Source: Pseudomonadota bacterium
GTDB taxonomy: Bacteria > Pseudomonadota > Gammaproteobacteria > Burkholderiales > JAJZUU01
Length of the DNA: 44,722 bases
Direction: 5' to 3'
Assembly (NCBI GenBank): GCA_021848325.1
Contig: JAJZUU010000018.1
Location: 1-44,722 of the forward strand
Shown: one piece after another, positions 7,969-17,163 of the stretch
How positions within the stretch are numbered: the stretch's first letter is position 1
How the letters are laid out: every line of letters starts with the position of its first letter
Made by a program: the position numbers and the translations under genes
Notes under the pieces: model-generated
Seen by the model: only the letters and a program-made list of their open reading frames with translations
Databases searched by the model: none
Told to the model about the DNA's origin: nothing

Positions 7969-10094
7969 GCACCAGGAACCTGCTGGTAGAGCTGTTCGTC
8001 GAGGAGCTGCCGCCGAAGGCGCTGAAGAAATTGGGCGAGGCGTTTGCCGAAACGTTGCTGCAAGAACTTGGAAAGGACGAGCTTCTTGAACCCACCAGCA
8101 CGGCCACAAGATTTGCGTCGCCGCGTCGCCTGGCCGTGCATGTTGCAAATGTCCGTTCCCAGGCCCCTGCCAAGCGGGTTCGCAAAAAACTGATGCCGGC
8201 CTCGGTTGCATATGATGCCAATGGCCAGCGCACGGACGCATTGAATAAGCGACTGCTCAAGGAAGGCTACGACAACTTTATTGATGGACCGGCCGCGTCA
8301 TTGGTGCGAGAGGGAGAGGGATCGACCGAATACGTCTATCTCGACTCCGAAGAAGGCGGGATGTCGCTGGCCTTTAATCTGGACCTTGCAATCAAGGTGG
8401 CGATCTCCAGACTACCCATCCCCAAGGTGATGACCTACCAACTGCACGAGAACTGTGAGCAACCGGGCTGGAGCACGGTCAGCTTCGTCCGTCCGGCCCA
8501 CGGCCTGGTGGCGCTGCACGGCACGGATGTGGTGAACATCGGCGCGCTTGGTTTGATCGCCGGTCGCGCGACCCAGGGCCATCGCTTCGAAGCGCGGGAA
8601 AATCCGCTGTTGATCGCGAATGCCGACAGCTACGAAGCGCAGATGGAAAGCGAGGGTGCGGTCATGCCGAGCTTCGAAAAGCGCCGTGCCGAGATCGCGC
8701 GCCAGATCGCCGCAGCCGCGGCCAAGGCGGGCGCCGGCGTGAAGGCGGTGGAGGACGAGGCGCTGCTGGACGAGGTGACGGCGCTGGTGGAACGCCCCAA
8801 CGTGCTGCTGGGCCGTTTCGACGAAGCCTTCCTCGAAGTGCCGCAGGAATGCCTGATCCTCACCATGAAGGCGAACCAGAAATATTTCCCGTTGCTGGAT
8901 GCTTCCGGCCGCCTGACCAACCGATTCCTGATCGTTTCCAACATCTCGCCTGCCGATCCGGGCGCGGTGATCGGCGGCAACGAACGGGTGGTGCGGCCGC
9001 GCCTGGCGGACGCCAAGTTCTTCTTCGACCAGGACCGCAAGAAGACGCTGGCTTCCCGCGTCGAGAAGCTGGCCAGCGTGGTGTATCACAACAAGCTCGG
9101 CAGCCAGTTGGAGCGGGTGATCCGGATCGAGAAACTGGCAGGCGCGATCGCCCACCGTCTCGGCGCCGACGTCGAACACGCCGAGCGCGCCGGCTACCTG
9201 GCCAAGGCCGACCTGCTCACCGACATGGTGGGCGAATTCCCCGAACTGCAGGGCATCATGGGCCGCTACTACGCCGCCCACGACGGCGAGCCGGACGCAG
9301 TGGCGCGCGCCGTGGAGCAGCACTACTGGCCGCGCTTCGCCGGCGACGGACTGCCCGAGGACAACATCGGCGCGGCCGTGGCGCTGGCGGAGAAGCTCGA
9401 CACCTTGATCGGCATCTATGGCATCGGCCTGGTGCCCTCGGGCGACAAGGACCCCTTCGGCCTGCGCCGCCATGCCCTGGGCGTGCTGCGTGTCCTGGCG
9501 GAAAGGCAACTGCCGCTCGATCTGCCGCAACTGCTCACCCTGGCGAAAAGCCGGTTCGCGCCGGAAATGCTGGCCGACAGCGTGGCGCTGGACGTATACG
9601 GCTTCATGCTGGAGCGCCTGAAAAACTACCTGCGAGAGCGGGATTTCGCGCTGGACGAGGTGGACGCGGTGGTGAGCCAGGGCCCGACCCGCATCGACCT
9701 GGTGCTGCCGCGCCTGGAGGCGGTGCGGGCGTTCAGGCGGTTGCCGGAAGCGGAGGCCCTGGCCGCCGCCAACAAGCGCATCCGGAACATCCTGAAGAAG
9801 ACCGAGGTGCCCGCCGCGGGACCGGACATCGCCCTGTTGCAGGCGGACGCGGAAAAGGCCCTGTTCGAGGCGGTAAACCGGTTGACGCCGCGGGTGTCTT
9901 CCCTGGTGGGCAACGAAGACTACACCGATGCCCTCACCACCCTGGCCGGGGTGCGCGCCGAGGTGGACCGCTTCTTCGACGAGGTAATGGTGATGACCGA
10001 CGAACCGCTGATCCGCAACAACCGCCTGGCGCTGCTGAAGGCGCTGGGCGACCTGATGAACCAGGTGGCGGACATTTCCAGGCTGGCGGCGTAG
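7965..10094 (+). CDS. glyS: Glycyl-tRNA synthetase beta subunit
   Basis: The 709-residue beta chain provides tRNA binding for the tetrameric glycyl-tRNA synthetase. It begins with the family signature [15 protein letters not shown], has FASPRRLAV near residue 50 and [12 protein letters not shown] near 170, and ends in a DALRD/anticodon-binding-like region ([18 protein letters not shown]). ATG at 7965 overlaps the glyQ stop. The first third, especially about 8040-8450, uses noticeably more A/T-ending codons than its surroundings, which suggests allelic replacement from another lineage (see findings). The reading frame is intact throughout. Confidence 0.97.
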   Translation: MSTRNLLVELFVEELPPKALKKLGEAFAETLLQELGKDELLEPTSTATRFASPRRLAVHVANVRSQAPAKRVRKKLMPASVAYDANGQRTDALNKRLLKEGYDNFIDGPAASLVREGEGSTEYVYLDSEEGGMSLAFNLDLAIKVAISRLPIPKVMTYQLHENCEQPGWSTVSFVRPAHGLVALHGTDVVNIGALGLIAGRATQGHRFEARENPLLIANADSYEAQMESEGAVMPSFEKRRAEIARQIAAAAAKAGAGVKAVEDEALLDEVTALVERPNVLLGRFDEAFLEVPQECLILTMKANQKYFPLLDASGRLTNRFLIVSNISPADPGAVIGGNERVVRPRLADAKFFFDQDRKKTLASRVEKLASVVYHNKLGSQLERVIRIEKLAGAIAHRLGADVEHAERAGYLAKADLLTDMVGEFPELQGIMGRYYAAHDGEPDAVARAVEQHYWPRFAGDGLPEDNIGAAVALAEKLDTLIGIYGIGLVPSGDKDPFGLRRHALGVLRVLAERQLPLDLPQLLTLAKSRFAPEMLADSVALDVYGFMLERLKNYLRERDFALDEVDAVVSQGPTRIDLVLPRLEAVRAFRRLPEAEALAAANKRIRNILKKTEVPAAGPDIALLQADAEKALFEAVNRLTPRVSSLVGNEDYTDALTTLAGVRAEVDRFFDEVMVMTDEPLIRNNRLALLKALGDLMNQVADISRLAA

Positions 10095-10123
10095 TCCGAC
10101 CACCGATGGTGAGAACTGATTTT

Positions 10124-10669
10124 ATGAAACTCGTTATCCTCGACCGCGACGGCGTCATCAACTATGACAGCCCCCATTTCATCAAGAGCCCGGACGAGTG
10201 GAGGCCGATCCCCGGCAGCCTGGAGGCCATCGCCCGCCTGAACCACGCCGGCTTCTGGGTGGTGGTGGCGTCCAACCAGTCCGGGGTCGGCCGCGGTCTG
10301 TTCGACATGGCTACCCTCAACGCCATCAACGACAAGATGCACCGGACGCTGGGCCAGTACGGCGGCCGCATCGACGCCCTGTTCTACTGCCCCCATGCGG
10401 CGGATTCCAAGTGCGCGTGCCGCAAGCCCAGGCCGGGCATGTTCCAGGAGATCGCCCGGCGCTTCAATGTCGATCTGGACGGGGTGCCCGCCGTGGGGGA
10501 TGCGTTGCGCGACCTGGAGGCGGCCGCGGCGGCCGGCGCCCAGCCGGTCCTGGTCAGGACCGGCAAGGGGGAGAAGACCCTGGAAGCCGGCAACCTGCCC
10601 GACGCCACCCTGGTGTTCGACGACCTGGCCCAGGCGGCCGAATACATCATGGCCAAAGGGGCGGCATGA
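10124..10669 (+). CDS. gmhB: D-glycero-beta-D-manno-heptose-1,7-bisphosphate 7-phosphatase
   Basis: HAD-superfamily phosphatase of 181 residues that dephosphorylates heptose bisphosphate in ADP-heptose synthesis for LPS core. HAD motif I DRDGV has nucleophile D7 and acid D9; motif II is in VASNQSGVGRG; motif III/IV is in VGDALRDLEAA. The GmhB-specific zinc-binding insertion CPH...CACRKPRPGM is present. ATG at 10124 is used because it starts exactly at MKLVILDRDG; an in-frame ATG at 10106 exists but adds non-conserved residues. The stop overlaps plsC by ATGA. Confidence 0.93.
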   Translation: MKLVILDRDGVINYDSPHFIKSPDEWRPIPGSLEAIARLNHAGFWVVVASNQSGVGRGLFDMATLNAINDKMHRTLGQYGGRIDALFYCPHAADSKCACRKPRPGMFQEIARRFNVDLDGVPAVGDALRDLEAAAAAGAQPVLVRTGKGEKTLEAGNLPDATLVFDDLAQAAEYIMAKGAA

Positions 10670-11388
10670 TCCGGTTGCGTTCGACGCTGTTCGCGCTCGT
10701 CCTGTCGGTCACCACCCCGGTCTTTTCGCTGCTGGCGCTGTTTACCTTTCCCTTCAAGCCCGTTACCCGCTATCGCATCATTTCCCTGTGGGCGCGCCTG
10801 ACGATCTTCCTGGCGCGCATCATCTGCGGCCTGGACTACCGCGTGATCGGCGCCGAGAACATCCCGGACCGGCCCACGGTGGTGCTGTCCAAGCACCAGT
10901 CCGCCTGGGAAACCATCGCCTTCCAGTGCATCTTCCCGCCCCAGGTGTGGGTATTGAAGCGGGAACTGTTGCGCGTCCCCTTCTTCGGCTGGGGGCTGGC
11001 CATGACCAGCCCCATCGCCATCGACCGCGGCGCTGGCAAGGAGGCCCTGAAACAACTGGTGGAACAGGGCAGGGACCGCCTGGCGCGGGGTTTCTGGGTG
11101 GTGGTGTTCCCCGAGGGCACGCGGATGAAGCCGGGCAGCCGGGGGAAATACGCCATCGGCGGGGCCTGGCTCGCCGTCCAGGCGGGGGTCTCCGCCCTGC
11201 CCGTGGCCCACAACGCCGGCGAGTTCTGGGGCAAGAACGCCTTCCTGAAGTATCCCGGCACCATCACGGTGAGCATCGGCAAGCCGATCGAGACCGCGGG
11301 CATGAAGGCCTCCGAACTCAACCGGCGGGTGGAAGACTGGATCGAGGCGGAAATGCAGCGGATCCCAACCGGACGTTCGCAGACGTAG
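10666..11388 (+). CDS. plsC: 1-acyl-sn-glycerol-3-phosphate acyltransferase (PlsC family)
   Basis: Inner-membrane acyltransferase (240 residues) that makes phosphatidic acid from lysophosphatidic acid. A hydrophobic N terminus (about 5-52) anchors it. Motif I reads KHQSAWET, so the catalytic HX4D is HX4E here (H77, E82), and motif III is FPEGTR. The rest of the fold (PIAIDRG, SALPVAHNAG) looks normal. Glu in place of Asp is tolerated in some family branches as far as I recall. ATGA overlap with gmhB supports co-translation. An alternative role is another lysophospholipid acyltransferase. Confidence 0.9.
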   Translation: MIRLRSTLFALVLSVTTPVFSLLALFTFPFKPVTRYRIISLWARLTIFLARIICGLDYRVIGAENIPDRPTVVLSKHQSAWETIAFQCIFPPQVWVLKRELLRVPFFGWGLAMTSPIAIDRGAGKEALKQLVEQGRDRLARGFWVVVFPEGTRMKPGSRGKYAIGGAWLAVQAGVSALPVAHNAGEFWGKNAFLKYPGTITVSIGKPIETAGMKASELNRRVEDWIEAEMQRIPTGRSQT

Positions 11389-11398
11389 AGGGGGTGGC

Positions 11399-12136
11399 GT
11401 GGCTTTTATTCTCGGGCGCCGCCCCCCCGCTGAGGAAGCGCGCAACGTCCGTCTGCAGGGCAGGGACGTGGTCTATCTGTTGAAACGCAGTCCCCGGCGC
11501 AAGACCGTGGCCCTGCGAATCGACGCCGGGGGCCTGACCGTGAGCGTCCCGCTGCGGGTGTCCCAGGGTTGGCTGGACCGGTTGCTGCAAGACAAGGCGG
11601 GATGGGTGCTGCAGAAGCTGGATGCACTGCGCGCCGCCCCGTCGACGGAATGGCGGGACGGTGAGGCGCTGCCGTTCCTGGGCCGCCGCCTGAAGCTGTG
11701 CCTGGTGCCCGGGCGGGTCCGGGCACCGGCGGTGCTGGCGGACGAGCGCCTGCTAGTCGGGGTGGAGGACGCGGTGGAGGCGGGGCGGATCGAGGCCCGT
11801 GTGCTGGACTGGTACCGGCGCCAGGCCCTCGCCCACTTCGGGGAGCGTCTGGAACTTTACGCCCGGCGCCTCGGCGTGCCCTTGCCCCTCATGCGCCTGT
11901 CCAGCGCCCGCACCCGCTGGGGCAGTTGCAACGCCCGCGGCGAGATTCGCCTCAACTGGCGGCTCATCAAGGCGCCGCCGGAGCAGATCGACTACGTGGT
12001 GGCCCACGAGCTGGCCCATCTGGTCGAGATGAACCACTCCCCGGCCTTTTGGGCCACGGTGGCGCGCATTTTCCCGGACCATGCCGCCGTGCGCCGGGAA
12101 CTGCGCCGTTGCAGCCCGCTCTATAGTGCATTCTGA
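11399..12136 (+). CDS. YgjP-like metal-dependent peptidase/hydrolase (DUF45, M48-like)
   Basis: A 245-residue protein of the YgjP/SprT-like group. The C-terminal zinc-metallopeptidase signature is HELAHLVEMNHS, giving HExxH plus the third histidine eight residues on (HExxHx5-6NHS pattern). It is preceded by the conserved SARTRWGSCNARGEIRLNWRLI region. The N-terminal half has the family's beta-rich part (SPRRKTVALRIDAGGLTVSVP). No signal peptide or membrane segment, so cytoplasmic. The start is GTG at 11399. Substrate is unknown; in many genomes this family is a stand-alone gene or linked to type I restriction loci, which is not the case here. Confidence 0.88.
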   Translation: MAFILGRRPPAEEARNVRLQGRDVVYLLKRSPRRKTVALRIDAGGLTVSVPLRVSQGWLDRLLQDKAGWVLQKLDALRAAPSTEWRDGEALPFLGRRLKLCLVPGRVRAPAVLADERLLVGVEDAVEAGRIEARVLDWYRRQALAHFGERLELYARRLGVPLPLMRLSSARTRWGSCNARGEIRLNWRLIKAPPEQIDYVVAHELAHLVEMNHSPAFWATVARIFPDHAAVRRELRRCSPLYSAF

Positions 12137-12172
12137 ACGGTATTGTTCGACTGCGAAAAGGAGAAAGACGAG

Positions 12173-12547
<375 letters not shown>

Positions 12548-12556
<9 letters not shown>

Positions 12557-12586
12557 CAGCCCCCCCTACTTGAAGAGGGTGGGGCT
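12548..12586 (-). terminator. Rho-independent terminator of the GGDEF-EAL gene
   Basis: Read on the minus strand, AGCCCCACCCT pairs with AGGGGGGCT across an 8-base loop, and GTCATTTTTTC follows. The hairpin contains the GGDEF-EAL stop codon, and its T run is the complement of the final codons of gloA. On the plus strand only three T follow, so it probably works mainly leftward. Confidence 0.55.
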
Positions 12587-15196
12587 TTGCTGGATCAGTG
12601 TCTGGCACAGTCCGGCCGGCACTGCGTCGCTGAAGTGGATGCCCTGCATGTGGTAAATACCCAGGTCCTGGAGGTAGTGCACGGTGTGGGCGTCCTCCAC
12701 CCCCTCCACCACCATCTTCAGCCCCAGCGCGTCGGCCATTTGCGCGATGGCCTGGACGATGCGCCGGCCGTCGTCGGTATCCAGCCGGGAAGTGAACGAG
12801 GCATCGATCTTGAGGATGTCGACCGGCATCTGGTGCAGATGGGCGAGAGCCGAGTAGCCGGTGCCGAAATCGTCGATGGCGATGGAGAACCCCGCCGCCG
12901 CCAGTTCCTGCAGCCGCTTCGATTCGTAGGAGAAATCCAGCAGGGCCACGCTCTCGGTGATCTCCAGTATGAGATCGTTGGGCTTGAGCCCGTGGCGGGC
13001 CACCTTTCCCACCAGGCCGGCCACGAATTGCGGGGCGAATAGCTGGACCCGGGAGAGGTTTACCGACACCCGCACCGGCAGCCCCAACTCGCGCCAGCCT
13101 TTCAAACGCTCGAGGGCGTGGTCGAACACCTGCTCGCCCAGTTCCCGGATGATGCCCAGGTGTTCCGCCATGGGGATGAACACGTCCGGGGAGATCCAGC
13201 CGTTGTGCTCGTCATGCCAGCGGGCCAGCGCCTCGAAGCCCATGACCTGCCCGTTGGCGGTGTCGAGGATGGGCTGGTAGAACACCTGTATCTGCCTGTC
13301 CTGGACGGCCTGGCTGAGCCGCGTCTGCAGCAGGACATTTTCCCGGTCCGGCCCCTTGTCGTGGACGTCCCGGAAGAACTGCACGTTGTTGCGCCCCACG
13401 CCCTTCGCGTGAAACATGGTGTGGTCGGCCACGCTCATCAGGGTGTCGGCGCTGTCCGCATCGTCCGGATAGAGGGCGAATCCGATGCTGATGGTCAGCT
13501 TGGTCTCGACGCCGCCCAGGTTGATGCTTTGGCGGGCCGCGTCCCGCAGGCGCTCCGCGACGGCGCGGACGTCCCGCTCGGCGCCGGTGTCCGGCAGCAG
13601 GACCACGAATTCGTCGCCGCCCCAGCGGGACAGGGTGTCCACCTCCCGCAGCACGGCCTGAAGGCGCTTGCTGAGGGTGACCAGTACGGTGTCTCCCGCC
13701 TTGTGGCCCAGGGTATCGTTGATGTGCTTGAAATGGTCCAGGTCGATGAAACCCAGGGCCACCTTGGTGTCCTTGCGCTGGGCTCGGCTGATGGCCTGTT
13801 GCAGGTGATCCTCCAGCAGAATGCGGTTTGGCAGCCCGGTCAGGGCGTCGTGCAGCGCGAGTTGCATGATGCGCCGCTCCTGCAGGTAGCCGGAGGTGAT
13901 GTCGCGCAGGATCCCGCGCAGGGTGGAGACCTCCCCGCGCGGGTTGCGATGGGCGAGCAGCCGCGCTTCCACCCAGATGTGGTTGCCGTCTTTTTGCATC
14001 AGGCGGAAACGCGCCGCCTCAAAGGCCTTGCCGCCGTCCCCCAGGCGTCGCAGGGCGCCGTCCAGGGCGCCCTGGTCGTCGGGATGCGCGAAGGCGAGCA
14101 GGGGCTTGCCCAGGTACGGGGGGACGGACTGCCGCGGGGTCGCCAGCAGCTTGTCCCAGGCGGCACTCGCGTTGATCAGGCGGCCCTGCGGCGACAGGTC
14201 GATAATCGCCTCGTCCAGCAGATCCAGCGTCTCCAGCATGGTCCGCCGCCGCGCCTCCTCCTGCATCAGGGCGGTGACGTCGCGCACCAGGGCAACCACA
14301 TTGGGCGTCTCGCCTTGTTCCGAGGGCAGCGTTTGCAGCCATCCCAGGAAGAAGCGGGGCTGTTCGCCCACGTTGAGGGTGAACTCGAACGCCTCCCTGC
14401 CGCCGCCCGCCAGCACGATGGGCAAGACGAGGCGAATGGCGTGCGCCATGTCGTTCGGCAGGGCCTGCTCCAGGGTCATGCCCACGAGCGCTTCCTCGCG
14501 GCCCAGGGGGATCACCCCCGCGCCGCTCCAGGCATGGACAATGCGCCCCTGGCGATCGCATTCGATCACCGCGTCCTCGGTGGCCCCCACCAGGGCCCGC
14601 AGGCGCGTGGCGCTGGCCCGGAGGCTCGCCTCAGCCCGGTTGCGCACCAGGGAAAGCGCCAGGCCATTGGCCACCGCGCACAGTACGTTGATCTCCAGCG
14701 GGGCCCAATGACGGGTCCGGTGCAGGCTGAACAATCCGATGAAGCCCTCCGCCTCGCCGCCGACCAGCAGCGGAACGATCAGGACGGTGCGGATGTCCTG
14801 CCTGCCGAACAGGCCCGCCTCCTGGGGCGGCATCTCGGCCACATCCTTGATCAGCACCATGCCCGCGTGCAGGGTGTCGCTCAGCCACGGGTTGTCGGTG
14901 TAACGAATTTCGCGCAGGGGTAGGTGTTCGGAAAGGCGGCTTACCGCCGCGGAGGAAGACCAGGTGGAGCGCAACTTGGCCCGATCATGGTCAAGGGGCT
15001 CGTTCAGGAACAGCCCGCACCAACTGGCATGTGTGGTCTCCGCGAGCAGGCGCAGCACCTCGGTCCAGTTTTGCGCGTTGGTTTCTTCCAGCAGAATGGC
15101 GGCGACCCCGCTGAGGGTGTCGAGGTATTTCCTGTACAGCGTCAGCTCTTCGGCGGTGCCCGCTGCAGGCGCGCTGATTTCGCTGTTCGCTTCCAT
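12566..15196 (-). CDS. GAF-PAS-PAS-GGDEF-EAL cyclic-di-GMP turnover protein
   Basis: An 876-residue cytoplasmic signalling protein. A GAF-like domain spans about 45-185, two PAS domains about 200-310 and 320-435, GGDEF about 445-605 and EAL about 625-870. The diguanylate cyclase motif GGDEF is intact at 526-530, with the inhibitory I-site RxxD (517-520) five residues before it. The phosphodiesterase motif EAL is intact (655-657), as are SVNLS, LEITES (E745) and IDDFGTG, so both activities are chemically possible. No membrane segment is visible, so the input is likely soluble (small molecule, light or redox). A GGAGGA ribosome binding site precedes the ATG. It sits alone between convergent gloA and rsmA. 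Confidence 0.93.
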   Translation of the reverse strand: MEANSEISAPAAGTAEELTLYRKYLDTLSGVAAILLEETNAQNWTEVLRLLAETTHASWCGLFLNEPLDHDRAKLRSTWSSSAAVSRLSEHLPLREIRYTDNPWLSDTLHAGMVLIKDVAEMPPQEAGLFGRQDIRTVLIVPLLVGGEAEGFIGLFSLHRTRHWAPLEINVLCAVANGLALSLVRNRAEASLRASATRLRALVGATEDAVIECDRQGRIVHAWSGAGVIPLGREEALVGMTLEQALPNDMAHAIRLVLPIVLAGGGREAFEFTLNVGEQPRFFLGWLQTLPSEQGETPNVVALVRDVTALMQEEARRRTMLETLDLLDEAIIDLSPQGRLINASAAWDKLLATPRQSVPPYLGKPLLAFAHPDDQGALDGALRRLGDGGKAFEAARFRLMQKDGNHIWVEARLLAHRNPRGEVSTLRGILRDITSGYLQERRIMQLALHDALTGLPNRILLEDHLQQAISRAQRKDTKVALGFIDLDHFKHINDTLGHKAGDTVLVTLSKRLQAVLREVDTLSRWGGDEFVVLLPDTGAERDVRAVAERLRDAARQSINLGGVETKLTISIGFALYPDDADSADTLMSVADHTMFHAKGVGRNNVQFFRDVHDKGPDRENVLLQTRLSQAVQDRQIQVFYQPILDTANGQVMGFEALARWHDEHNGWISPDVFIPMAEHLGIIRELGEQVFDHALERLKGWRELGLPVRVSVNLSRVQLFAPQFVAGLVGKVARHGLKPNDLILEITESVALLDFSYESKRLQELAAAGFSIAIDDFGTGYSALAHLHQMPVDILKIDASFTSRLDTDDGRRIVQAIAQMADALGLKMVVEGVEDAHTVHYLQDLGIYHMQGIHFSDAVPAGLCQTLIQQSPTLFK

Positions 15197-15341
15197 ACGG
15201 TTCCTCCCTGTTGGCGGCGCTGCCGGCGGCCGTCTGGCGCGTCAATCCCCGTGCCCGATACCGCTCTGCTCCATGTCCCCGGCAGCCCGCTATTTTTCTA
15301 CGTTTCGCCGGCTGCGGCAAGCGAGAACGGCTCGGGGGAAG

Positions 15342-16124
15342 TCAGTCCCCCGCCGCCTTGCCGCGGACGCGGGCCGTGAGGCGGGCGAAGTCGGCTACGG
15401 ACAGATTTTCCGCCCTCATCCGGGGATCGATTTCCAGACGGGCAAAGTCTTCGGCGCACAGTCGCCCGCGCAGGGTGTTGCGCAAGGTCTTGCGCCGCTG
15501 ACTGAATCCGGCGGCCACCAGTTCGGCGAACAGCCCTTCGTCCGCGGCCGGGTACGGCAGCGCGCCGAGCGGCACCATGCGCACCACCGCGGACTCGACC
15601 TTGGGCGCGGGGTGGAAAGCGGCGGCGGGCACCGTGAACAACTGTTCCATCTCGAAGCGGCACTGCAGCATTACGCTCAGCCGCCCGTAGGCCGGCGTGG
15701 AGGGCGCCGCCACCATCCGTTCCACCACCTCCTTCTGCAGCATGCAGTGGAGATCGACGATGTGTTCGGCGAAGCCGCACAGGTGAAACAGGAGCGGGGT
15801 GGAGATATTGTAGGGCAGATTGCCGACCAGCCGGAAACGCGGGCCGATGGCGGAAAAATCGAAGCGCAGGGCGTCCGCTGCGTGGATGGTGAGCTGTTCC
15901 CGGGAAAAGCGTTGCTGCAGGGTGCGCACGATATCCCGGTCGATTTCCACTACGTGCAGGTGTTTCAAAACGCGCAGCAGGGGCTCGGTGAGCGCCCCCA
16001 TCCCCGGCCCGATCTCCACCATCACGTCGTCCTCGCGGGGGGCAATGGCGGCGACGATGGCCGCGATCACCCCCCGGTCCGTCAGGAAATTCTGCCCGAA
16101 GCGCTTGCGCGGGATGTGCTTCAC
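15342..16124 (-). CDS. rsmA: 16S rRNA dimethyladenosine transferase RsmA (KsgA)
   Basis: The 260-residue SAM-dependent enzyme dimethylates A1518 and A1519 of 16S rRNA near the end of 30S assembly. The family start KRFGQNFL is present. Motif I is [13 protein letters not shown], motif IV is NLPYNIS, and the C-terminal [14 protein letters not shown] is typical. The start is GTG at 16124, overlapping the pdxA stop by GTGA; this fits the conserved surA-pdxA-rsmA operon. The much longer open frame upstream is only an alternative reading of pdxA. Confidence 0.96.
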   Translation of the reverse strand: MKHIPRKRFGQNFLTDRGVIAAIVAAIAPREDDVMVEIGPGMGALTEPLLRVLKHLHVVEIDRDIVRTLQQRFSREQLTIHAADALRFDFSAIGPRFRLVGNLPYNISTPLLFHLCGFAEHIVDLHCMLQKEVVERMVAAPSTPAYGRLSVMLQCRFEMEQLFTVPAAAFHPAPKVESAVVRMVPLGALPYPAADEGLFAELVAAGFSQRRKTLRNTLRGRLCAEDFARLEIDPRMRAENLSVADFARLTARVRGKAAGD

Positions 16125-17122
16125 CGGGGCCCGGCCCCCTTCCTGGCCGCCATTTCCAGGGCCAGGGCGATGGCGGCCAGCAGGCTGCCGCTCTCGATTT
16201 TCCCGCTGCCGGCCAGTTCCAGGGCGGTGCCGTGGTCCACCGAGGTGCGGATGATGGGCAGCCCCAGGGTGACGTTGACCCCGCCCCCGAAGCTGGCGTA
16301 TTTCAGCACCGGCAAGCCCTGGTCGTGGTACATGGCCAGCGCGCAATCGGCCTGTTTGAGGTTGGCCGGGATGAACAGGGTGTCCGCCGGCAACGGTCCG
16401 GCCAGCGCCATGCCTTCCCGGCGCAGCGCGTCCAGCACCGGCGTGATGACCTCGATCTCCTCCCGCCCAAGGTGGCCGGATTCGCCGGCGTGGGGGTTGA
16501 GGCCGGCCACCAGGATACGGGGGCTGGCGATGCCGAAGGGACCCGCCAGGCCGCGCTGCAGGATGCGCAGGACCTGGGTCAGGCCGTCCCGGGTGATCGC
16601 CGCGGGGACGTCCCTGAGGGCGAGGTGGGTGGTGGCCAGAGCCACCCGCAGGCCGCCCCCCACCAGCATCATGACCACCCGGGGCGTCCCGGTCCGCTCG
16701 GCGAGGAATTCGGTATGCCCGGAGAAGGGGACGCCCGCGTCGTTGATTACGCCCTTGTGCACCGGGGCGGTGACCATGGCGTCGAAGGTCCGGTCCAGGC
16801 AGCCTTGCACCGCGCCACTGAGGGTTTGCAGCACGTAGGCGCTGTTGGCCGGGTCCAGCCTGCCCGGCGTGGCCGGGACGGCCAGGGGCCGGTGCAGCAC
16901 GAACATCTCCCCCGGGCGCAGCCGCTGCGCGGGGTCCCGGGTAAAGTCGAGGAGTTTTAGGGGGACGCCCAGCAGCGCCGCCCGCTGCAACAGCAGGCCG
17001 CGATCGGCAATCAGCACCAGGCGCGCCGCGATTTCCCTTTGCGCCAGCAGCACGCATAGATCGGGTCCGATGCCCGCGGGTTCGCCGGCGGTGACGGCAA
17101 TGGTGGGCAGGGCCGGAAGCAC
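16121..17122 (-). CDS. pdxA: 4-hydroxythreonine-4-phosphate dehydrogenase
   Basis: NAD-dependent enzyme of the DXP-dependent pyridoxal phosphate route (333 residues). Recognisable family blocks are [14 protein letters not shown] at the N terminus, [25 protein letters not shown], the metal-binding histidines in [12 protein letters not shown], and [12 protein letters not shown]. The start is GTG at 17122. It lies 41 bp downstream of surA on the same strand and overlaps rsmA, in the order known from many proteobacteria. Confidence 0.96.
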   Translation of the reverse strand: MLPALPTIAVTAGEPAGIGPDLCVLLAQREIAARLVLIADRGLLLQRAALLGVPLKLLDFTRDPAQRLRPGEMFVLHRPLAVPATPGRLDPANSAYVLQTLSGAVQGCLDRTFDAMVTAPVHKGVINDAGVPFSGHTEFLAERTGTPRVVMMLVGGGLRVALATTHLALRDVPAAITRDGLTQVLRILQRGLAGPFGIASPRILVAGLNPHAGESGHLGREEIEVITPVLDALRREGMALAGPLPADTLFIPANLKQADCALAMYHDQGLPVLKYASFGGGVNVTLGLPIIRTSVDHGTALELAGSGKIESGSLLAAIALALEMAARKGAGPR

Positions 17123-17163
17123 GGGCGGGGGCTACCCCTGGGCGGAGGCGGGTGCGCGGCCGC

